Part shown: piece after piece, positions 53,331-61,227 of the stretch
Numbering within the stretch: the stretch's first letter is position 1
Layout of the letters: the number at the start of each line of letters is the position of its first letter
From: Flavihumibacter petaseus NBRC 106054
Lineage (GTDB): Bacteria > Bacteroidota > Bacteroidia > Chitinophagales > Chitinophagaceae
DNA: 64,000 nt
Assembly: GCF_000974785.1 (NCBI RefSeq)
Contig: NZ_BBWV01000002.1
Span: 496,001-560,000, forward strand
Direction: 5' to 3'
Program-made: the position numbers and the translations under genes
Notes under the pieces: model-generated
The model's input: only the letters and a program-made list of their open reading frames with translations
What the model was told of the DNA's origin: nothing
Database searches by the model: none

Positions 53331-55478
53331 ATGCGAAAAATAGGCAGGAACATCCTGGCAATGATTTTCTTTCTGGCGCCGCTTGCAGGAGGCGCACAGT
53401 TGCATTCGGTTGACTATCGCTATGCGCCGCAATGGTATGCCTCCTGTATCTCCTTTCCTGACGATACCTGCAAAACTCTGGTGGGCCCCCTGGGACAGTT
53501 ACTGTATGATTTCGGTGGGAAAAACTTTTTTCCCTATGCCAACGAGCGCGGATTTCATTCTGTAGTACATGTGCTGGCCGACGAAAATATGATCATCGAA
53601 AAACAGCAACTGCATAACGCAAGGGTGCCCATTGTAGTCACCGATTCGCGCTATGCGGGAACGCAGATCCGCCAGGAAGCCTTTGCACTGGCAACGGATT
53701 ACATGCAATATGGTACTTCTACCAAAAACGGGAACCGCGAAGACATCGTGGTCACTACGATGCGCAACAGCACGCAGGAGATAAAACAATTGCATCCCAC
53801 CGTAGTGTTGAATTCGGATCATCAGGTTCAGGTCAATGGGAATGTGGTGGTGTTTACTGACACGCTCGGCCACCACCGCAGACTATTACTGGGCAGCCAG
53901 GTTACCCGCATAAGGCAGTCACTGGTAGAAAACAACCGCAAAACGATCATCGATCTTGAGCAGATCACCTTACAGCCAGGCGTTGAAAAATCTTTCCTGG
54001 TGGTTTACGATAACGGCAAGCCCTCCCGTATCGCAGCCAGGATGCAGGCTGACCCGGCGGCACTGGTGGGAGAGGCTGGCAACCTGAAAAAAGAAGTCAT
54101 CGCGTACTGGACCAGTCAGTCAGGGATACCTTACAATACCATCAGCATTCCTGACAGGGAGATCCAGAACCTGGTGGATGCATCAGTACGCGGCATCTGG
54201 CAGGCAAGGGAACGAAAACATGACAGCATCGCTTTCCAGGTGGGACCAACCTGCTATCGCGGACTCTGGATCGTTGATGGTGCGTTCCTGCTGGAGACCG
54301 CCACCATACTTGGCCGCGGCCAGGATGCGCGGCAGGGAATCGAATACATGTTGTCTTTCCAGCAACCTGATGGCGGATTCAGGAAGATGAGTGATAACTA
54401 CTGGAAAGAAAACGGGATCGTATTATGGGCATGTGTGCAGCATGCCCTGCTGACCCAGGATGAGGTATGGCTGAAAGCTACCTGGACCAGGCTCCGGAAA
54501 ACAGTTGATCATATCAAAGCACTTCGCATCCAATCCGCCACTAACAACATTCCCCTGGATGATGGCCTGATCCCTCCCGGGGAGATTGATGGTGGCTTAT
54601 GGGGCACGTCAGACAAAGCTGAGTACAGCAATACCTACTGGAACCTGATCGGTCTCAGGGCAATGATACAGGCTGCCAAATGGCTGGGAGAAAATACTGA
54701 CGCGGTAAACTGGCAAAAGGAATACGATGACTTTTTTGCCCGCTTCCGCCAATCAGCACAACGCGACCTGGCGACCGATGCATTCGGTAACAAATATATT
54801 CCCATTGTGATGGATCCAGCCATGCGGTCTCTGCCGCAGCGTGCACAGTGGACTTTTTGCCAGGCCGTATTTCCCGGACAGTTATTTGCTGCAGGTGATC
54901 CGTTGATGACCGGCACCATGAAAATGCTGGACGCCACTTTACAGGAAGGGATGGTGATGGGAACCGGGTGGCTGGCCGAGGGGATCTGGAACTATTTTGC
55001 CAGTTTTTACGGGCATGCCAATCTTTGGCTGGGCGATAAGGAAAAAGCGATCTCTTCACTTTATGCCTTTGCCAACCATGCTTCGCCTTTGTATGCCTGG
55101 CGGGAAGAACAAAACCCGCGTGACCTTCAGGCCAGGTATGTTGGCGACATGCCCCACAACTGGGGCAGCGCCGAGTTCATCCGCCTGGTTGTGCATATGC
55201 TTGCCCTTGATCGCGCAAAAGAACTCCACCTTTTTGAAGGGATGCCGGAGGAATGGCTGCAGCCGGGCATGATCACCAGCCTGAAAAAAGTAAACACCGT
55301 CTTTGGTGAACTTACCTTCAATCTTACCGTAAACAAAACCGGAAAAACAGCGACACTCAATATTGAACCCCTGAAAGGCGGAACCTGTGAAAAGATTTTT
55401 GTTCACCTGGGAGGCAATACACCAGTTGAACTGCAACCTGCGAGGCAAAACAATATTACGATTAACTTGAAACCTTAA
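53331..55478 (+). CDS. Secreted (alpha/alpha)6-toroid glycoside hydrolase-like protein
   Basis: A 715-residue protein with a signal peptide (NILAMIFFLAPLAGGAQ). The N-terminal beta-sandwich spans about 25-265. The helical toroid (about 280-630) has CYRGLWIVDGAFLLETATILGRG near 305-327, YMLSFQQPDGGF near 340 and a Trp-rich core (GTGWLAEGIWNYFASFYGHANLWLGD near 544-570, MPHNWGSAEFIRLVVHM near 607). It resembles family-GH78/GH95-type toroids by fold, but I cannot assign a family number. It is in an operon with the neighbouring glycosidases. Confidence 0.8.
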   Translation: MRKIGRNILAMIFFLAPLAGGAQLHSVDYRYAPQWYASCISFPDDTCKTLVGPLGQLLYDFGGKNFFPYANERGFHSVVHVLADENMIIEKQQLHNARVPIVVTDSRYAGTQIRQEAFALATDYMQYGTSTKNGNREDIVVTTMRNSTQEIKQLHPTVVLNSDHQVQVNGNVVVFTDTLGHHRRLLLGSQVTRIRQSLVENNRKTIIDLEQITLQPGVEKSFLVVYDNGKPSRIAARMQADPAALVGEAGNLKKEVIAYWTSQSGIPYNTISIPDREIQNLVDASVRGIWQARERKHDSIAFQVGPTCYRGLWIVDGAFLLETATILGRGQDARQGIEYMLSFQQPDGGFRKMSDNYWKENGIVLWACVQHALLTQDEVWLKATWTRLRKTVDHIKALRIQSATNNIPLDDGLIPPGEIDGGLWGTSDKAEYSNTYWNLIGLRAMIQAAKWLGENTDAVNWQKEYDDFFARFRQSAQRDLATDAFGNKYIPIVMDPAMRSLPQRAQWTFCQAVFPGQLFAAGDPLMTGTMKMLDATLQEGMVMGTGWLAEGIWNYFASFYGHANLWLGDKEKAISSLYAFANHASPLYAWREEQNPRDLQARYVGDMPHNWGSAEFIRLVVHMLALDRAKELHLFEGMPEEWLQPGMITSLKKVNTVFGELTFNLTVNKTGKTATLNIEPLKGGTCEKIFVHLGGNTPVELQPARQNNITINLKP

Positions 55479-55493
55479 ATCTTTCAGATCAGT

Positions 55494-56441
55494 ATGTATC
55501 ATATAGGAATAGACCTGGGGGGAACCATTATCAAGATCGGAGTGGTGCAGGCTGGCTCTGTCATGGCCCTTCAAACACTTGATGCCAGCTCGGGAAAAGG
55601 GCTGCAGAACAGTCTCTCACGCATCGATGCTGCCATAACCGGATTGCTGCAAAGCCAGCAACTTGATCCTTCAGACCTGGGCGGAATAGGCCTTGCGTTT
55701 CCGGGTATTGTTGATCCCCGCAGGAAAAAAGTACTCTCTACCAACAAGAAATATGATGATGCCATTCAGCTTGACCTGGTGGAATGGGCGCAGCAGCAAT
55801 GGAAGGTTCCGTTGTACCTGGACAATGACGCCCGCCTGTCTCTGATCGGTGAATGGCAATACGGGGCGGGAAAAGGATACAATGATATGGTTATGGTTAC
55901 CATAGGAACCGGCATCGGAACGGGTGTCGTCATGGATGGAAAGGTATTGTACGGCGCACATTTCCAGGGCGGCTCACTGGGTGGACATTTTACCATTGAC
56001 TACAAGGGGAGAACCTGCAATTGTGGTAACCGCGGATGCGTGGAAGCGATGGCTTCCTCTGCTTTCCTCTCGGCTGTGATCAGGGATCATGCAGCTGTTA
56101 CACCAGCTTTCAAAGAAAGGGCTTTCGGTCTTGACTTCAGGGAGATCTTCCTGCTGGCTGGTGGCGGTGATTCAGATGCCCTGCTGGTGCGCAATGAATG
56201 CCTGGATGTTTGGGCAGCAGCGCTTACCACCTTCATCCATGCTTACGATCCGTCGGTTATCGTGCTGGCTGGTGGAATCATGAACAGCAGCGAAGTGATA
56301 CTGCCATATCTCAAGCAAAAAGTAGCATCACTCGCCTGGACGCCGACACACACCGTAGACATCGTGCTGGCCCAAAAGGGAGATCACGCAGCACTCCTGG
56401 GAGCTTCCTTTAAAATTCAGGAAACAATTACAGCCGTATGA
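55494..56441 (+). CDS. ROK-family sugar kinase
   Basis: A 315-residue protein. The N-terminal ATP phosphate motif IGIDLGGTIIKIGVV, the DNDARLS sugar/catalytic segment (Asp near 105), TIGTGIGTGVV, and the ROK zinc motif CNCGNRGCVE (near 178-187) are all intact. It phosphorylates glucose or another hexose/hexosamine inside the cell. It overlaps the next gene by 4 bases (ATGA). Together with the isomerases on the other strand it channels released sugars into glycolysis. Confidence 0.93.
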   Translation: MYHIGIDLGGTIIKIGVVQAGSVMALQTLDASSGKGLQNSLSRIDAAITGLLQSQQLDPSDLGGIGLAFPGIVDPRRKKVLSTNKKYDDAIQLDLVEWAQQQWKVPLYLDNDARLSLIGEWQYGAGKGYNDMVMVTIGTGIGTGVVMDGKVLYGAHFQGGSLGGHFTIDYKGRTCNCGNRGCVEAMASSAFLSAVIRDHAAVTPAFKERAFGLDFREIFLLAGGGDSDALLVRNECLDVWAAALTTFIHAYDPSVIVLAGGIMNSSEVILPYLKQKVASLAWTPTHTVDIVLAQKGDHAALLGASFKIQETITAV

Positions 56442-59203
56442 AATTTACCGGACGAATAGCCTTGTATGCATCAGTTTTCCTGGTGATTATCGCAGCCTGC
56501 CAGTCTGCCCATAAAAGCCAGCGCCCCACGTCTGAATGGAGCTTTCAGAACCGGGCTACAGGCGAGTATTTCTATGAAGACAATGGTGTTTTGCTGACTG
56601 GCGCAGCAGCCACTGACGACCGCTATCGCTGGATAGCGGAGGCAACCGCTACAGAGGCCGTTCGTTTCAGGAATAAGAAAACCGGTCACGTGTTGCAGCT
56701 GGATAACAATTCGAGGCCCGTTGTGAGGGAAGCAACGGATACTTCGGCAAAACAGGCCCGCTGGCTGTTTAAAGGATATGGCTGGCGCAATATGACCAGC
56801 TGCAGCTGGTACAGCGTTTCCAATGAAGCCACGGGAGACCGCCAATTCCTCTCCCAGGAAGGCAATACGATCACCGTAGCAGAAAAGGACCGGGACAAAG
56901 ACTATTCCACGCAATGGACAGTAGTGCGCGAAGGAGGAACTGCTCTTCCTTTTGCGATCGCGCCAGACAGCGTTTCCGATGCCTCTTTTTTAGGCAACAG
57001 GATTGCCCGGGCCGTCTCGGCTACTGAAATCCGGTCCAACTACCACGGTGCGGGCCATCAATGGAAACTGCAGCAAGCGATCAGCAATTATCCCGCCTTC
57101 ACAGCAGAGGGCAATCCAATGCTGGCTGCTTTATACAATATGGCGCTTGAAGAAATGGTGCTGAACCTCAGGGACGACAGTACTTTCCGCACCGGCAAGC
57201 TCTGGCCCGATACGTGGACCCGTGATGCCGTATACAGCATCTATTTTGCTTTTTCCTGGATGAACCCATCCATCTCCCTGAATACCCTTCGGAAACAGAC
57301 ACTGAAAAATCCAAAGGAAGCGCTGCAGGACACCGGTACCGGGGGATCATGGCCGATCTCCACAGACCGTGTCGTCTGGGCCATCGCTGCATGGGAGTAC
57401 TACCTCGTGACAGGCGACAGGAACTGGCTGGCAGAAGCGTATGAGGGTCTGCGTTATACAGCGTTAAAAGATATACATGTTGCCTATGATGAACAGGTCG
57501 GCCTTTTCCGCGGCGAAGCCTGTTCCATGGACTGGCGAACACATACTTATCCCAACTGGTTTTCCAATGAAAATATTGGTGAGTCTTTTTCCACCGGAAC
57601 CAATGCCCTGCATTTTTTCTGTTACGGCTTTTTGGAAAAAGCCGGTGTGTTGCTGAATAAGGAGGAAGAAGAAATCAGGTTGTGGCAGCATTACCAGCAA
57701 AGTATCCAAAAGGGACTTGACAAATATTGCTGGAACAAGGATAAAGGCCTGTATACCGCCTACCTGTACCCCGCCTTTCTCAGCTATAAACCGTCTGACC
57801 GGGTGGACATCATGTCTAACGGGTTATGCGCCCTGCTGGGTGCAGCATCGCCGGAGCAGGTGAACAGTATCGTGGCAAAATACCCGCTCTATCCCTATGG
57901 TGGCGCCACCCTTTATCCCACCATTCCGGATGATTTTGCTTATCACAACAAAAGTATCTGGGCAGTTTGGCAAACACCATTGATGTATATGGCAAAGCAA
58001 TCCGGCAATGAAACTGTGGCCACGCACCTGATGAAGTCGCTGATGCGGCAGGGCGCCATGTTTCTTACCCACAAAGAGAATATGACCTATGATACCGGTT
58101 TTGATGAGAACACTGCGTTGAACTCCGACAGGCAGCTCTGGTCTGTTGCAGCTTACATCAGTATGGTTTACCGGATGCTGTTCGGGATGGAAATGACGCC
58201 GGCGGGAATCCGTTTCTCACCCGTGGTTCCCAAAGAGCTTGTGAACGGGAAACTCCGTCTCGAGCGACTGGTATACCGCGATGCCATGGTGAACATCACC
58301 ATTGAAGGTACGGGTACAACCATTGCATCCCTTTCGGTCAATGGCAGTCCACAACAGCTGCCCTATGTGTTTCCCGCAACTGCCAAAGGAAATTTTGAGA
58401 TTCGCCTGGTGATGCAGAACAGTACCCAAAGCCAGGGAAAGCAGGTCATGAACCTGGTAAATCCCGGCCCCGGCAAAGACTGGTCCCCGGTTGAACCTGG
58501 TTTACAGGTAACAGGAGATGAGCTGCGCTGGACTCCCGTACCAGGATTGAAGTATTATCTCCGCTCGCCGCAAAGGGATACGCTTATCCAGGCACCTTAC
58601 TCCCTCGCCGGTAAACCCTTTGGATATTATTCGGTCTACGCAAAAGACGATAAGGGGTTTGCTTCTGATTGCTCCAACGTGGTGGTGTATTCCGGGTTCC
58701 AGGCAACGGTAGAAGCGGAGGGAGGGAATATGGCAGTGCGTTCCGGTGCGGCACCTGTTCCGGTATTGTCGCTTCCGCCCGCACCCAAAAAACCCGATGC
58801 TACAACGCCGGTTACCGGTTATTCCGGAACCGGGTACGTTAAGGACGAAACAAGTGGCAATACTTCACCCGCATTTGTTTTTGACATTCCCGCAGATGGC
58901 CGCTATAGTCTTACCCTGAGGGGATCCAACGGCAACGGTCCCCACGATGTTTACTGCTATATCCGGTCAGTACTCGTTGATGGAAAAGACATCGGGACTT
59001 TTATCCTGGAGTCATCGGGGAACTGGAGCCAGTGGACCCGCTCCAATCAACTGACCTTGCCCCATCTAACCAAAGGAAAACATGAACTGCGTCTTGTGTT
59101 GAATCCTGAGCAGAAAGGATACGACAACAATATGTCTTTTGCCAAAGGAGCAGGCTATAAAAATGAAGCCTATATAGACTGCCTGGAGATAATAGCGCTA
59201 TAG
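56438..59203 (+). CDS. Multidomain (alpha/alpha)6 glycosidase lipoprotein
   Basis: A 921-residue lipoprotein (lipobox IAAC, Cys21). Residues about 30-170 form a beta-trefoil/ricin-like domain (WSFQNRATGEYFYEDNG, RFRNKKTGHVLQLDNNS repeats). Residues about 200-630 form an (alpha/alpha)6 toroid with KLWPDTWTRDAVYSIYFAFSW, TGGSWPISTDRVVWAIAAWEYY and FSTGTNALHFFCYGFLEKAG. Residues about 760-921 are a carbohydrate-binding beta-sandwich (CBM6/35-like; TVEAEGGN, NGPHDVYCYIRSVLVDG). Surface placement plus a binding domain fits attack on extracellular glycans. Confidence 0.82.
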   Translation: MKFTGRIALYASVFLVIIAACQSAHKSQRPTSEWSFQNRATGEYFYEDNGVLLTGAAATDDRYRWIAEATATEAVRFRNKKTGHVLQLDNNSRPVVREATDTSAKQARWLFKGYGWRNMTSCSWYSVSNEATGDRQFLSQEGNTITVAEKDRDKDYSTQWTVVREGGTALPFAIAPDSVSDASFLGNRIARAVSATEIRSNYHGAGHQWKLQQAISNYPAFTAEGNPMLAALYNMALEEMVLNLRDDSTFRTGKLWPDTWTRDAVYSIYFAFSWMNPSISLNTLRKQTLKNPKEALQDTGTGGSWPISTDRVVWAIAAWEYYLVTGDRNWLAEAYEGLRYTALKDIHVAYDEQVGLFRGEACSMDWRTHTYPNWFSNENIGESFSTGTNALHFFCYGFLEKAGVLLNKEEEEIRLWQHYQQSIQKGLDKYCWNKDKGLYTAYLYPAFLSYKPSDRVDIMSNGLCALLGAASPEQVNSIVAKYPLYPYGGATLYPTIPDDFAYHNKSIWAVWQTPLMYMAKQSGNETVATHLMKSLMRQGAMFLTHKENMTYDTGFDENTALNSDRQLWSVAAYISMVYRMLFGMEMTPAGIRFSPVVPKELVNGKLRLERLVYRDAMVNITIEGTGTTIASLSVNGSPQQLPYVFPATAKGNFEIRLVMQNSTQSQGKQVMNLVNPGPGKDWSPVEPGLQVTGDELRWTPVPGLKYYLRSPQRDTLIQAPYSLAGKPFGYYSVYAKDDKGFASDCSNVVVYSGFQATVEAEGGNMAVRSGAAPVPVLSLPPAPKKPDATTPVTGYSGTGYVKDETSGNTSPAFVFDIPADGRYSLTLRGSNGNGPHDVYCYIRSVLVDGKDIGTFILESSGNWSQWTRSNQLTLPHLTKGKHELRLVLNPEQKGYDNNMSFAKGAGYKNEAYIDCLEIIAL

Positions 59204-59299
59204 GCAACTGGTTGTTCATTTTAAAGCAATCGTTTGCTTAACCTCGCTGCTTCCGTTAAAAAGTACAATGGTATGTTCTAATTTTACGATGTTATCTAC

Positions 59300-59899
59300 A
59301 TGCCATATAGCTGCTTACATAGTGATGAGGCGCTGCTGTCTGCTATGGCAGCAGGCGATCAGCAGGCTTTCACGCACCTTTACAGGCGCTACTGGAAAGG
59401 CCTGTATATGGCTGCAGCAAAAGCGCTTCGTGACAGGGATGCAGCTGCCGATATCGTTCAGGATATATTTCTCTCCCTCTGGAACCGGCGTACAGAATTG
59501 CAGGTTGAAGGATCTCTTGCCGCCTATTTACAAACAAGCGTCCGTTACAAAGTCATTCATTTTATTGAGCGGAACATTGTTCGCCATGACTATGTTTCGC
59601 AGCTGTCAAATATTGAAAGCAGCGCCATGCCCCCTGTTGCAGAAATAAGACTGCAACTGAAAGATGCCCAACTCATTATTCATCAGACAGTTTCCAGAAT
59701 GCCTCCCAAAATGCAGGAGGTGTATAAACTCAGCAGGGAGGAACACCTTAGTCACAAAGAGATCGCTGATAAGATGGGGATCTCTTCCGAAACTTCGAAG
59801 AAACATATCCAGCATGCCATGAAACTAATAAAACTGGCGCTGGGTCAAACTGCCAGTACAGCTTCCATTCTGGCTGGTTTCCTGCTGTTAAAAAAATAA
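59300..59899 (+). CDS. ECF-type RNA polymerase sigma factor
   Basis: A 199-residue sigma-70 family factor. Region 2 is seen in AFTHLYRRYWKGLYMAAAKALRDRDAAADIVQDIFLSLW (residues about 22-60). Region 4 is seen in MPPKMQEVYKLSREEHLSHKEIADKMGISSETSKKHIQHAMKLIK (about 134-178). Followed after 60 bases by a FecR-type gene and a SusC receptor with an STN domain, the standard cell-surface signalling trio, so it should drive that receptor's operon when the ligand docks. Confidence 0.95.
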   Translation: MPYSCLHSDEALLSAMAAGDQQAFTHLYRRYWKGLYMAAAKALRDRDAAADIVQDIFLSLWNRRTELQVEGSLAAYLQTSVRYKVIHFIERNIVRHDYVSQLSNIESSAMPPVAEIRLQLKDAQLIIHQTVSRMPPKMQEVYKLSREEHLSHKEIADKMGISSETSKKHIQHAMKLIKLALGQTASTASILAGFLLLKK

Positions 59900-59959
59900 T
59901 ATCTTTTTATTACCCCTTTTTGTTTGCTGGCCGGACATACAATAATAAAAGCCGGCAAC

Positions 59960-61102
59960 ATGGATTTCAACCAGGCAAGGGATTTGTTACAGCGATACCG
60001 CAACGGGAAATGTACGCCCGATGAGACCCGGTTGGTCGAGACCTGGTATGACCAGTTGGTGGAAACCGGCAACCTTCAGTTTAACCAACAGGACCTGGAG
60101 CGCCTGCTGCAGGAGATGGAAATGCGCCTTCAGAAAGAAATCAGCGTTCACAATCATTTTCGCATTGGGAATTTATGGCGTTGGGCAGCAGCGGCTTCTG
60201 TAATACTGGCCATTGGAACTGGTGTGTATATTTTTTATCGCCAATCAGGACAGGTGTCCGTCAACAACACTGAGGCCCGGTCGGTTCCTGTCAATGATAT
60301 CCAGCCACCTGCCTCCAATCGTGCTTCGATCACACTCGCCAATGGTCAGCAGGTCTTTCTCGATGAAGCCGGCAAAGGAGAACTGGCTGTTCAGGGCAAT
60401 GTAAGCATTCTCCGATCAGCCAACGGGGAGATTGTTTACCAGGCCAACGATCTGAAAACCGAAACTCCCCGGTTCAATACACTCTTTAATCCACGTGGCA
60501 GCAAAGCAGCAGCGGTTATTCTGGCTGATGGCTCCCGGGTATGGCTGAACGCAGGATCATCGCTTACCTATCCTGTGGCATTTTACGGCAGCGAAAGAAA
60601 AGTTTCGATCACGGGTGAAGCTTATTTCGAAGTGGCTAAAAACAGTAACATGCCCTTTCATGTGACACGCGGCGCTATGACGGTCCGCGTTCTGGGAACC
60701 CATTTCAACGTTAATGCGTACGACGATGAAACGGCATTGAAGGTCACCCTGCTTGAAGGCGCTGTTGATGTTACCCTGAATGATGATCTGGTTCGGCTCC
60801 GGCCAGGTCAGCAGGCAGTATTAACTGGTAACAGGACGAGAATATTGAATGGCGTGGATATCAGCGAAGTAATGGCATGGAAAGATGGAATGTTCATTTT
60901 CAAAGGCGCTGATATCAACAGCATTATGCGTGAGGTGGCCCGCTGGTATAATGTAGACGTGGAATTTGAGAAAGAAGTGAAGGAGAAGTTCTATATAAAG
61001 ATGGATCGCAACACCAATGTCTCCAATGTTTTCAGGATCCTGGAAACAACAGGGGGGGTGCATTTTAAAGTCAATGGAAACAAGATCATGGTGAAGCCTT
61101 AA
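59960..61102 (+). CDS. FecR-family anti-sigma factor
   Basis: A 380-residue protein from ATG 59960 (MDFNQARDLLQRYRNG); the longer frame to 59924 adds an unlikely leader. It has an N-terminal cytoplasmic anti-sigma region, a transmembrane helix near 80-98 (WAAAASVILAIGTGVYIFY), then a periplasmic FecR domain (residues about 175-275: FNTLFNPRGSKAAAVILADGSRVWLNAGSSLTYPVAF, VTGEAYFEVAKNSNMPFHV, VRVLGTHFNVNAY) and DUF4974-like end (GADINSIMREVARWYNVDVEF). It receives the signal from the STN-domain receptor downstream. Confidence 0.93.
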   Translation: MDFNQARDLLQRYRNGKCTPDETRLVETWYDQLVETGNLQFNQQDLERLLQEMEMRLQKEISVHNHFRIGNLWRWAAAASVILAIGTGVYIFYRQSGQVSVNNTEARSVPVNDIQPPASNRASITLANGQQVFLDEAGKGELAVQGNVSILRSANGEIVYQANDLKTETPRFNTLFNPRGSKAAAVILADGSRVWLNAGSSLTYPVAFYGSERKVSITGEAYFEVAKNSNMPFHVTRGAMTVRVLGTHFNVNAYDDETALKVTLLEGAVDVTLNDDLVRLRPGQQAVLTGNRTRILNGVDISEVMAWKDGMFIFKGADINSIMREVARWYNVDVEFEKEVKEKFYIKMDRNTNVSNVFRILETTGGVHFKVNGNKIMVKP

Positions 61103-61227
61103 ATACCTGGGTGCCCTTAAACAAAAGCTGGAAGCGCTTGCAACACTCCCAGCAGGTTGTTTGGGTCAACCCATTAAAAATAAGTCCCGCAAGACTGCTT
61201 TTTGTGTAACCCAAACAAATCAAAGTT

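Noticed and set aside
59220..59240. Hairpin AAGCAA / TTGCTT before the sigma factor gene
   Set aside because: Six-base stem with no T tract, not supported as a terminator.
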